22,066 nucleotides of DNA from a candidate division CSSED10-310 bacterium (GTDB lineage: Bacteria > CSSED10-310 > JAFGDC01), in contig JAFGDC010000543.1 of NCBI GenBank assembly GCA_016932295.1, positions 1 to 22,066 on the forward strand, in the 5' to 3' direction. A program made the translations under genes and the position numbers. Below the pieces are notes generated by a model that ran no database searches, was not told the DNA's origin, and was given only the letters and a program-made list of their open reading frames with translations. Positions 8,394 to 15,467 of this stretch are shown piece by piece. The stretch's first letter is position 1. The number at the start of each line of letters is the position of its first letter.

Positions 8394-8422
8394 ATAATAA
8401 CAATCGGGAAAAATACTGTCAA
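8394..8422 (-). promoter_or_regulatory. Sigma70-type promoter of the ABC/GT2/sulfatase operon
   Basis: Read on the minus strand, a perfect -35 box TTGACA (8422-8417) is followed by a 17-base spacer and the -10 box TATTAT (8399-8394). Transcription should start near 8387, about 36 bases before the GTG start of the first permease gene. This is a near-consensus housekeeping promoter. The -35 box overlaps a palindrome that also occurs at the ileS promoter. Confidence 0.8.
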
Positions 8423-8429
8423 CCGTTGA
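8419..8429. promoter_or_regulatory. Palindrome TCAAC-C-GTTGA over the -35 box, possible operator
   Basis: An 11-base perfect palindrome (TCAAC, C, GTTGA) covers part of the -35 box of the ABC operon. The 13-base string TGTCAACCGTTGA (8417-8429) is repeated exactly at the ileS promoter (13918-13930), also over the -35 box. It could be a shared repressor site or an extended promoter element; no matching regulator gene is visible nearby. Confidence 0.4.
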
Positions 8430-8711
8430 TCGGGCTGGTCCGACCGCCGGTGGTAACCGCTTGGATGGCCGTCCGCCAATCGTTCACGCAATCCAGAGTG
8501 CGACCAGCAGAGCCTTCCCATAGGCCTCGGGAGCAGCACCATCGATACTCCATGAATAGTACGCCTCGATACGCCCGTCACGACTGGCTGACGAAAGGAA
8601 CACGCCGCATCCGCACCAGGGATGGAGCCGCGAATACCCGGGCGTCCGGGAAATCTACGGTTCACCCCAGGATACCGCTCGATGCACTCCTTTCGCCGTG
8701 CCGGAGAAGAA
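8430..8711. other. Intergenic stretch between divergent promoters, no gene recognised
   Basis: About 280 bases lie between the -35 boxes of the divergent ABC operon and the GT-C gene. Open frames run through it on both strands (131 codons on plus, 173 on minus), but their products are rich in Arg, Ser and Pro, resemble no known family and would run across both promoters. I see no tRNA, terminator or conserved RNA structure in it. It may hold operator sites or the remains of a lost gene. Confidence 0.4.
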
Positions 8712-8740
8712 TTGAAAACCACATGGTGATCACTTACCAT
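8712..8740 (+). promoter_or_regulatory. Sigma70-type promoter of the GT-C glycosyltransferase gene
   Basis: A -35 box TTGAAA (8712-8717), a 17-base spacer and a -10 box TACCAT (8735-8740) give good matches at consensus spacing. Transcription would start near 8747, about 33 bases before the ATG at 8781. The -10 box includes the first bases of the upstream in-frame ATG at 8739, which argues that translation starts at 8781. Confidence 0.6.
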
Positions 8741-8780
8741 GAGACAATCGATCCTGGACCCTGAATCCGTGGAGTTTGAC

Positions 8781-10472
8781 ATGTTGCATTCCCGGAAAGA
8801 CATCCCCTTCCTTGCATTTATTTTTACTGTATTCCTCACGCTGCAGCTTTGCATCGGATTCGGTATCTTTACCGACGATCCCTTCATCAGTTTCAGATAC
8901 GCCCATAACCTGGCGGCAGGTCAGGGCATGGTGTTCAATCCCGGTGAACGGGTGGAAGGCTATACCAATTTCCTTTGGGTGATACTGATGGCCGTGGGAA
9001 CGCTTCTGAATCAGGATCCAGTGTTGTTCTCGAAAATTTGCGGCGCACTGTTCAATATCATGACACTCGGTCTGGTCAGCATCCTGGCTCGACGGCTCAC
9101 CCAACAACGACCATGGTTCCTGATCGCGCCACTCCTGCTGGCGCTGGATCGTTCTTTTATCAAGTGGGGCGGCGGCGGCATGGAAACCCCAATGTTCGGA
9201 TTTCTCCTGACCGCCACGCTCTGCCTGTCCATTCTGGAGACTACTCCAGGTTATCTGCTGGCGGGATTAACCGGAGGCTTGGCGGCGATGACCAGGCCGG
9301 AAGGCATCGCGATCCTGCCCGTGGTGCTCATCATCACAATCTTATTCCCGGAAGCACCACGGCGCCGCCGGGAGCCCCTCGTCATGCTCATTCCGTACCT
9401 CCTCCTGTTGGTTCCTTATCACGCCTGGCGGTTTTCATATTTCTGCCGGCTCCTGCCCAACACTTACCACGCCAAGGTCATCAGGGGGATCCCCCAATTG
9501 TTTCGCGGCTGCGCCTACACCATCGATTTCTGCCGCGATCATGGCGACATCGCACTGCTTTTGCTGCTCATCTACGCTTTTTTCTCCCGGCGGCGTCAAC
9601 TCACCACAGGTATATTCGCACTGCTGTTCATCCACACCGCCATCATCATCTTGGTCGGTGGAGACTGGATGCCCTTCAATCGTTTCTTCGCGCCCCTGAC
9701 GCCTCTCTTCGCCCTCGCCCTCCAAGCCGGCCTGGTGAAGCTCATCGATCGCGGATCCGGAAGGCGGCGACGAATCGTGGCTGCACTCCTGCTGGTGTAC
9801 ATCGCTGCGCAACCATGGCTGCCCAAATCCGGCACACTGACGGAATCGCTCATTCGTATTCGCGGCCGGTTCACTCCAGGCGAAGATGAGCGGCCGGACA
9901 ATCGTCGCATGAGCAAACGATTGCAATGGGTCGATGACAGCGAGGAGGACTGGATGAAAAACGCCATAGATCTGGGATTATGGCTGAAGCACAATGCGCC
10001 GCCAGACGCCTCTATCGCTTTGGGCAGTGTTGGGATCATTCCGTATTATTCGGAACTGTACACGATCGACTTCTTCGGACTGGTGACGCAATCCATCGCC
10101 CATTCCAAGGCGCGCAGCGGTTTTCAGATGCCCGGACATCAGAAGTTCGATCTCGAGATGGTCATGGATTGCCAACCTACGTACATAATCTTCTCCGGTA
10201 AATACCGTGACGACTGGCGCGTCAATCCCAGCTACTGGGCAAAATCCCTTGGCTTCACCATGCACCCCGAATTCAATAATTACTACGAATACATCCGTGT
10301 CGAGCTGGATGGTTCGTTATTCGGGCTGTACAGAAGGCGGTTACTGGCGAAAGGTGAAAACCAGAGCGAGCAATTGTCGAACGAACATTATCAACCGCAC
10401 GGGCCAGGCAGGCTCAAGGATCCTCATCTTCAGCCCGTGCCTTTGCTTCGCCAATCAATCCGATCGCTTTGA
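8781..10472 (+). CDS. GT-C fold membrane glycosyltransferase, AftB/ArnT-like
   Basis: The 563-residue integral membrane protein has a first helix at residues 8-29, directly followed by the external acidic motif TDDPFISFRYAHNLAAGQGM and then VFNPGERVEGYTNFLW. This pairing is characteristic of a bacterial GT-C group related to mycobacterial arabinofuranosyltransferase AftB and ArnT/RgtA-type enzymes, with the Asp pair (D32, D33) as likely catalytic base. About ten further hydrophobic segments follow up to residue 345, then a soluble external C-terminal domain. These enzymes move a sugar from a polyprenyl-phosphate donor to an envelope acceptor outside the inner membrane. I chose the ATG at 8781, which has GGAG 6 bases upstream. 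The last 40 or so residues after GLYRRR are low in hydrophobicity and unlike the family; they run 59 bases into the opposite-strand AtpI-like gene and may be a tail gained by loss of an earlier stop codon. Confidence 0.85.
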   Translation: MLHSRKDIPFLAFIFTVFLTLQLCIGFGIFTDDPFISFRYAHNLAAGQGMVFNPGERVEGYTNFLWVILMAVGTLLNQDPVLFSKICGALFNIMTLGLVSILARRLTQQRPWFLIAPLLLALDRSFIKWGGGGMETPMFGFLLTATLCLSILETTPGYLLAGLTGGLAAMTRPEGIAILPVVLIITILFPEAPRRRREPLVMLIPYLLLLVPYHAWRFSYFCRLLPNTYHAKVIRGIPQLFRGCAYTIDFCRDHGDIALLLLLIYAFFSRRRQLTTGIFALLFIHTAIIILVGGDWMPFNRFFAPLTPLFALALQAGLVKLIDRGSGRRRRIVAALLLVYIAAQPWLPKSGTLTESLIRIRGRFTPGEDERPDNRRMSKRLQWVDDSEEDWMKNAIDLGLWLKHNAPPDASIALGSVGIIPYYSELYTIDFFGLVTQSIAHSKARSGFQMPGHQKFDLEMVMDCQPTYIIFSGKYRDDWRVNPSYWAKSLGFTMHPEFNNYYEYIRVELDGSLFGLYRRRLLAKGENQSEQLSNEHYQPHGPGRLKDPHLQPVPLLRQSIRSL

Positions 10473-10638
10473 AGAGGTTGACGAAACCCGCCGCAATGCC
10501 CAGCAATACGCCCAGGATGATGAACAGCGGCGACCACCCGGTGGCGGCGTCAAGCCATCTGCCCGCCAGTACTCCGATGAGTATGGCAATGGCCATCTCC
10601 AATCCGAAGTTCATGACGCGCACGAATTCTTTCAACAT
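10414..10638 (-). CDS. Small AtpZ/AtpI-like membrane protein
   Basis: This 74-residue protein has two membrane helices (about residues 11-29 and 36-57) joined by a short loop with RWLDAATGWSPLF, followed by a charged tail. The pattern of a Gly-rich first helix, a G-x-x-x-D turn, P-L-F and a second helix with LGVLLGIAAGF matches the AtpZ/AtpI family, which assists assembly of the F-type ATP synthase rotor ring or moves Mg2+/Ca2+. No ATP synthase genes are in the window, so here it is an orphan behind ileS, 39 bases from its stop. I prefer the ATG at 10638, with GGGGA upstream; a GTG at 10653 would add five residues without a ribosome site. Its last 59 bases overlap the end of the convergent GT-C gene. 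Confidence 0.75.
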   Translation of the reverse strand: MLKEFVRVMNFGLEMAIAILIGVLAGRWLDAATGWSPLFIILGVLLGIAAGFVNLFKAIGLIGEAKARAEDEDP

Positions 10639-10677
10639 TCTGCGGTTCCCCACGGACCATTCTGTCGCGATAGGGGC

Positions 10678-13600
10678 TCAGTCAGCCTTGCTGATGGCGA
10701 CCCTCATCCGTTCGCCCCGCACCTCGAGATTGCTCCAGCCGGCACCAGGCTCACCGGCCTGGATCCCATCACAGAGCAGTTCTTCCTTCAGATAGTCTGC
10801 CCATCTTTCCATGATCACCGCGATTCTCTCCGAAGGTTCCGCGTAGATGAGCCTGATATGGTCTTCGATCTCGAGTCCGGCATCGCGGCGCAGAACCTGT
10901 AGATGCCTCACGAGGTCACGCATCAGTCCTTCCAGCTCGAGGTCCGGATCCATGGTGATATCCAGCGCCAGGGTGCTGCCCCCATCCACAAGAGTGACCA
11001 GGTAATCAGGAGCATGACTCTCGACTTCCAGTTCCCCGCTCTCCAGAAAGATCATGTCACCTTCCAATTGGATTTTCACCTTTCCACTGGTTTCCAGATC
11101 GGTTCTCACCTCGGCCGGATCGAGAGTAGCGATGAGAGCGGCGATGTCCTTGGCTCGTTTCCCAAACCGCGGTCCCAGTTTCTTGAACTGCGGTTTCAGA
11201 ACGAATGTCATGGGCAGCAGCGCACCCTGCTCCAGTACGGATACTTCCCTGACATTGACGTTGGTGATGAGCATATCCGTATACTCACGGGCGATCTGCG
11301 CTTCAAGGGCATCACCAGGAATCACGTACAGCGTGCGCAGCGGCTGGCGCACCCGTATTCCGGCGGTCTCGCGAGCGGCCAAGGCCAGAGAAGTCAGGCG
11401 CATCGCAACCTTCATTTCGTCCGACAGCTTCTGATCGACAAGCTCCCCGCGCACGACGGGATAATCGAGATGATGCACAGAGACAGGAGCATCCGGTCCG
11501 ATGGTGCGGCCGAGGTTCTGATGCATCTCTTCAGTGAGGAACGGAATGATCGGTGCCACGATCCGGACCAGTGCATCGAGACACTCATAGAGCGTCTGGT
11601 ACGCCATGCGGCTGTCGGCGTCATCGTTGCCGCGCCAGAAACGGCGGCGGGAAAGCCTGATGTACCAGTTGCTCAACTCATCGACGAACTCCTCGACATG
11701 GCGCGAGACGGATTTGGCGTCATATGCTTCGTAGCTCTTCCTGGTATTCATGATAAGAATCTGCAGGTTGGAGAGAATCCACCGATCCAGCCGGCTACGT
11801 TCGTTGATGGGGGCCGTAGCCGCTTCCGGCCTGAAGGAGACGATCCGCGCGTAGTTGGTGAAAAAGGCATAGACGTTCCAGAGTCTATTGAAAAACTTGC
11901 CCCTGACATCCTTGCCTTCCGAAAAACCGAAGTTAAGATTCTTCAACGGATCGTGACTACAGAAAATCCACCGCATTACATCGGCGCCCATTTCTTCGAC
12001 CGCCTCACTGAACCAGATGGCGTTGCCTTTTGATTTGTGCATCTCCTCGCCGTGTTCATCACGAACCAGGGCGTGCCCCACCAGGGTCTTGAAAGGCTCA
12101 CGACCCTCCATCATGGTGCTCATGGCCAGCAGCGAGTAGAACCAGTTCCGGAACTGACCGGGGAAACATTCCAGTACCAGGTCGGCGGGAAACCAGCGGT
12201 TCCAGTAAGTCCGGTCGGAGCCGTACCCCATGGTGGAGTATGGCACGATTCCGGCATCCAGCCATGGATTACCCACATCCTCGATTCTGCTCGCCAGCCC
12301 GCCGCATTGATCGCAGCGGATCTTCACGCGATCAATCCAGGGGCGGTGGGGGGAATGGCCTTCAAACTGCTCCCATCCTTCCGCGGCGCGGCTGCGTAAT
12401 TCCTCTTTGCCACTGATCACGGAGAACCGTCCGCAGGAGCCGCAGACCCATATGGGGAGCGCGAGGCCCCAATAGCGTTTCTTCGAGATCATCCAGTCGC
12501 GCATGTTACGCAGCCAGTCCAGTTCGAGATCCTTCCCATACGAGGGTATCCACGTGATCCGGTTGACGATTTCCATGATCTCGTGCCGCCACTCATCCAT
12601 CGAGATGTACCATTCGTCCACGAGCCTGAACAGCAGTGCTTTGCCGCATCGCCAGCAATGGGGATAACTGTGAACGTATTTTTCCGCCTTGACCAGGATT
12701 CCCTTCCGGGCCAGATCATCGATGACGGCATGGGCGACATCGCCAGCCTGCCGGCCCGTGAGCCAGCCGAAGCCTTCGTCAAACACGCCCATCTCGTCGA
12801 TGGGAGCGATGGCAGGTAGACCGGAAGACAGGCCCAGGTCATGATCTTCCTTGCCGCAGCCGGGGGCGATGTGCACAATTCCGGTACCATCCCCGGCGCT
12901 GACCTCGTCCCAGTGCACTACTCGATGGACATCCCGGGCAACATCCTGGGCCGGCAGTTCATCATAGGGGCCTCGATATCTGAGCCCCAGCAACTCATGT
13001 CCCTTGATCCGGTTCAAGATACGATAACCGGAATCACCGAAAACCGCCTCGACGCGCCCCTCGGCCAGGATTTCCACTGCCCCCTGTCGCTCGATTTCAA
13101 CATAGGTCAACTCATCGTGGACCGCAGCGGCCACATTGGACGACAGGGTCCAGGGGGTCGTCGTCCAGACCAGCAGCGAGGTGTTCTCACGATCCAGTAA
13201 AGGAAACCGGATGACGACCGCATCATCGGCGACCTCCTCGTAACCCTCCTGCATCTCGTGTTGGGATATGCCGGTACCGCAGCGCGCACACCACGGCATG
13301 ACATCCCGGCCTTTGTAGATCAGACCGCGGTCATGACACTTGCGGAGGAACAACCAGATCATGTAGTTGTTCTCATCCGACATGGTGTAATAGGAGTTGT
13401 TCCAGTCCATCCAATAGCCAAGCCGAACAGACTCGTCAGTCTGGATTTTGGAAAACGTGAGAACCCGCTGCTTGCACTTTTCAATAAAATTTTCGATGCC
13501 GTACGCTTCGATATCGCGCTTGTTCTTGAAACCCAGCGCTTTCTCCACTTCCACCTCGACCCACAATCCCTGGCAATCGAATCCATTCTGGTAGCGGAGT

Positions 13601-13833
13601 TCGTGTCCATTCATGGCATGATACCGCTGGTATACATCCTTGAGAGTCCGCCCCCAGGCATGATGCACGCCCATGGGATTATTGGCGGTAATGGGACCAT
13701 CCTGAAAAGACCATGGCTTGCCGCCGGCTCGCTTCTCGCGCAATGACTCAAACGCTTTCTCCTCGTCCCAGAACTTCAGGATGCGCCGCTCCATGGCGAT
13801 CAGATCTATCCATGCCTCAACTTTCTTGAACAT
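10678..13833 (-). CDS. ileS: Isoleucyl-tRNA synthetase, IleRS2 type with GxHH signature
   Basis: The 1051-residue class Ia enzyme charges tRNA-Ile with isoleucine in the cytoplasm. The opening DGPITANNPMGVHHAWGRT carries the ATP-binding signature as G55-V-H-H58, in the place where most class I enzymes have HxGH; the second signature is MHKSK (598-602), a KMSKS variant. The editing domain is recognisable from LLVWTTTPWTLSSNVAAAV and GTGIVHIAPGCGKEDHD. Cysteine pairs (CARCG, CWRCG, CGSCG, CDQCGG) fit zinc sites. The length and lack of the C-terminal zinc ribbon of E. coli-type IleRS1 fit the eukaryote-like IleRS2 group, whose members resist mupirocin. I chose the ATG at 13833 with GGAG 6 bases upstream; ATG 13845 with GGAAG is nearly as good and adds four residues. 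Identity is certain; the resistance prediction is inference from the motif. Confidence 0.95.
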   Translation of the reverse strand: MFKKVEAWIDLIAMERRILKFWDEEKAFESLREKRAGGKPWSFQDGPITANNPMGVHHAWGRTLKDVYQRYHAMNGHELRYQNGFDCQGLWVEVEVEKALGFKNKRDIEAYGIENFIEKCKQRVLTFSKIQTDESVRLGYWMDWNNSYYTMSDENNYMIWLFLRKCHDRGLIYKGRDVMPWCARCGTGISQHEMQEGYEEVADDAVVIRFPLLDRENTSLLVWTTTPWTLSSNVAAAVHDELTYVEIERQGAVEILAEGRVEAVFGDSGYRILNRIKGHELLGLRYRGPYDELPAQDVARDVHRVVHWDEVSAGDGTGIVHIAPGCGKEDHDLGLSSGLPAIAPIDEMGVFDEGFGWLTGRQAGDVAHAVIDDLARKGILVKAEKYVHSYPHCWRCGKALLFRLVDEWYISMDEWRHEIMEIVNRITWIPSYGKDLELDWLRNMRDWMISKKRYWGLALPIWVCGSCGRFSVISGKEELRSRAAEGWEQFEGHSPHRPWIDRVKIRCDQCGGLASRIEDVGNPWLDAGIVPYSTMGYGSDRTYWNRWFPADLVLECFPGQFRNWFYSLLAMSTMMEGREPFKTLVGHALVRDEHGEEMHKSKGNAIWFSEAVEEMGADVMRWIFCSHDPLKNLNFGFSEGKDVRGKFFNRLWNVYAFFTNYARIVSFRPEAATAPINERSRLDRWILSNLQILIMNTRKSYEAYDAKSVSRHVEEFVDELSNWYIRLSRRRFWRGNDDADSRMAYQTLYECLDALVRIVAPIIPFLTEEMHQNLGRTIGPDAPVSVHHLDYPVVRGELVDQKLSDEMKVAMRLTSLALAARETAGIRVRQPLRTLYVIPGDALEAQIAREYTDMLITNVNVREVSVLEQGALLPMTFVLKPQFKKLGPRFGKRAKDIAALIATLDPAEVRTDLETSGKVKIQLEGDMIFLESGELEVESHAPDYLVTLVDGGSTLALDITMDPDLELEGLMRDLVRHLQVLRRDAGLEIEDHIRLIYAEPSERIAVIMERWADYLKEELLCDGIQAGEPGAGWSNLEVRGERMRVAISKAD

Positions 13834-13865
13834 CGCTTTCTCCATGGTTGACTTCCATGTGTGCC

Positions 13866-13879
13866 GCGCCGTCCGGCGC
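13866..13879 (-). other. Small GC hairpin in the ileS mRNA leader
   Basis: The leader of about 55 bases holds a 5-base-pair stem GCGCC/GGCGC with a four-base loop. No T-run follows, and the leader is far too short for a T-box, so this is at most a minor mRNA structure near the ribosome site. Confidence 0.3.
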
Positions 13880-13894
13880 TGGACAATGCAAGGA

Positions 13895-13923
13895 AATCTA
13901 AACACAATTGGCGTTTGTGTCAA
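13895..13923 (-). promoter_or_regulatory. Sigma70-type promoter of ileS
   Basis: On the minus strand, TTGACA (13923-13918), a 17-base spacer and TAGATT (13900-13895) form a good housekeeping promoter. Transcription should start near 13888, so ileS and the small AtpI-like gene can be expressed independently of the upstream potassium channel gene. The -35 box is covered by a 17-base palindrome. Confidence 0.72.
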
Positions 13924-13933
13924 CCGTTGACAC
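13917..13933. promoter_or_regulatory. Perfect 17-base palindrome over the ileS -35 box, possible operator
   Basis: The sequence GTGTCAAC-C-GTTGACAC is a perfect inverted repeat with 8-base arms and a single central base. It overlaps the whole -35 hexamer, the usual position of a repressor site. Its core 13 bases are identical to those at the ABC operon promoter at 8417-8429. Confidence 0.5.
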
Positions 13934-13970
13934 GTCGTACTCCAACCGCCGCATGATGCCTGCGGGAGGT

Positions 13971-15353
13971 TCAACCGATCATGATCTTACCGTCGGCATA
14001 GCGAATGGCGGCGGGGGGCACGCGCCGCTGACTGATGGCCAGCACCAGGGTCAGTGGTCCGACCCGCCCGATGAACATAAGCAATACCATGATCAATCTG
14101 CCGATACTGCTCAAAGCGGGAGTCACGCCGGTGGACAGACCCACCGTGCCGAATGCCGAGAATACCTCGAACAGGATTCCATCGGTGGTCAGCAGCGGTT
14201 CGGTAAAAAAGAGCACCAACGAGGCAAGGGACAGCAACGCTGCTGTCAGAAGCAGAAGTACGACCACCCGGTTGGCGATTTCCTGGGAGAGGGTACGGCC
14301 GGCGAGATGATAATGCCGTTTGTTTTTCAGGATGTTCATCGCAATGACAGCCGCCACCGCTATAGTGGTGGTTTTCACGCCACCGGCGGTGGAACCGGGC
14401 GAGCCCCCGATGAACATCAGCACAATGGTGAAGAACAGGCTGCCCCTTTGGAGAGCGCCGGTATCGATGGTATTGAATCCCGCGGTGCGCGGGGTCACCG
14501 ACTGGAAGATCGAACAGAACACCCGTTCCTGCCATGGCCGTCCGTCCAGAATGTGATCGGCTTCCGCCAGATAAAAGAAAAGCGCTCCGGCGACAATCAG
14601 GCCGGCACTCATGCCAAGAACCACCTTCGTCTGCAGCGTGACCCGTTCAGGAAAAGCCACGCCGTTGCGACGGTCACGGATGGCGTGCGAGAGGTTTTGT
14701 AGTACGATGAAACCAAGGCCGCCGGAAACAATCAGGATCATGACATCGATATTGACGAGCCAATCCCCGGCAAACGCCATAAGACTGTCGCTGTTAAGGG
14801 AAAATCCCGCGTTGCAGAACGCCGAGATCGAGTGGAACACGGCTGAATAAACACCTTTTGAAACGCCGTGCAAAGGAATGAATCTGAACGCCAGCGGGAT
14901 GATGCCCACCAGTTCGATGCCGAAGGTGAATACCGCGATGCTTTTGAGCAACCTGCTGAGATTGATTCCGCCTCTCGGCGAGAGTGTGTCCCACAATACC
15001 TGGCTGCCGCGCAAACCGGCCTGTTTACCGATCAGGAGCGTGAACATGGTGGAGAATGTCATGATGCCCAGGCCGCCCATCTGGATCAGGCTGAGGATGA
15101 CCAATTGCCCGAACGTGCTGAAATAGCTACCGGTATCCACTACGATCAAGCCGGTGACACAGACGGCCGAGGTGGCGGTGAAGAGACTGTTGATAAATCC
15201 CAGGGGCTGGTTGCCAACACGGGCGCAAGGCAGCATAAGGAGAATGCTGCCGATGAAAACAGCAGCCAGAAACCCCAAGACCACGATCAATGCCGGTGAC
15301 AGAAGGTCCGTGAATCTCTTGGGTACAGTTTCGATCAGGTCGGGCACAGGCAT
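13971..15353 (-). CDS. ktrB: KtrB/TrkH-family potassium channel subunit
   Basis: The 460-residue membrane protein is the ion-conducting subunit of a Ktr/Trk potassium uptake system. Its four pore repeats are visible by their filter segments: TSAVCVTG (61-68), then SISAFCNAGFSL, SVTPRTAGFNT and SAFGTVGLSTG, each with the conserved filter glycine. The first pore loop follows directly after one membrane helix, and the protein lacks the two extra N-terminal helices of TrkH, so it is of the KtrB type. It needs a soluble NAD/ATP-binding KtrA/TrkA partner, which is not in this window. The start has GGAG 5 bases upstream. It follows the TPR gene by 114 bases, with no convincing promoter between, so it is probably read from the TPR promoter. 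In other bacteria c-di-AMP shuts down KtrA-B systems; the c-di-AMP synthase cdaA lies about 2.7 kb upstream here. Confidence 0.93.
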   Translation of the reverse strand: MPVPDLIETVPKRFTDLLSPALIVVLGFLAAVFIGSILLMLPCARVGNQPLGFINSLFTATSAVCVTGLIVVDTGSYFSTFGQLVILSLIQMGGLGIMTFSTMFTLLIGKQAGLRGSQVLWDTLSPRGGINLSRLLKSIAVFTFGIELVGIIPLAFRFIPLHGVSKGVYSAVFHSISAFCNAGFSLNSDSLMAFAGDWLVNIDVMILIVSGGLGFIVLQNLSHAIRDRRNGVAFPERVTLQTKVVLGMSAGLIVAGALFFYLAEADHILDGRPWQERVFCSIFQSVTPRTAGFNTIDTGALQRGSLFFTIVLMFIGGSPGSTAGGVKTTTIAVAAVIAMNILKNKRHYHLAGRTLSQEIANRVVVLLLLTAALLSLASLVLFFTEPLLTTDGILFEVFSAFGTVGLSTGVTPALSSIGRLIMVLLMFIGRVGPLTLVLAISQRRVPPAAIRYADGKIMIG

Positions 15354-15467
15354 GACAGCTCCGGGAGACCTTTCATCGTGTCACCGCGCCAGGGAGTGGG
15401 AATCGTCGTGACGGCGCGATCATGTGCAGTCACCTGTCAAGACGGGCGGCCGCTGTAATGGGAAGCA
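15354..15467 (-). other. Gap between the TPR gene and ktrB with crossed inverted repeats
   Basis: The gap contains CGCGCC-GTCAC followed about 17 bases later by GGCGCG-GTGAC on the minus strand. The two 6- and 5-base complementary pairs are interleaved, not nested. There is no T-run and no -10 box at the right distance from the lone TTGACA at 15440-15435. The function is unclear; it may be a chance GC-rich match. Confidence 0.25.

Noticed and set aside
8739..8741. Upstream ATG at 8739 as the GT-C start
   Set aside because: It lies inside the likely -10 box and would precede the transcription start; the ATG at 8781 has GGAG at 6 bases.
8366..8887. Open frames of 131 codons (plus) and 173 codons (minus) between the divergent promoters
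   Set aside because: They overlap each other and both promoters, have low-complexity Arg/Ser/Pro-rich products, and match no family pattern.
10903..12033. 376-codon plus-strand frame opposite ileS
   Set aside because: Antisense shadow of a certain gene; its composition mirrors the ileS codons and it shows no domain.
13834..13900. T-box leader on ileS
   Set aside because: The leader from the predicted start is only about 55 bases and has no specifier loop or antiterminator; it holds just a 5-base-pair hairpin.
15435..15440. Lone TTGACA before ktrB as a promoter
   Set aside because: No acceptable -10 box lies 16-18 bases downstream; the region there is GCGCCG.
15354..15467. Possible c-di-AMP (ydaO-type) riboswitch before ktrB
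   Set aside because: The gap is only 114 bases and lacks the conserved ydaO sequence blocks that I know.
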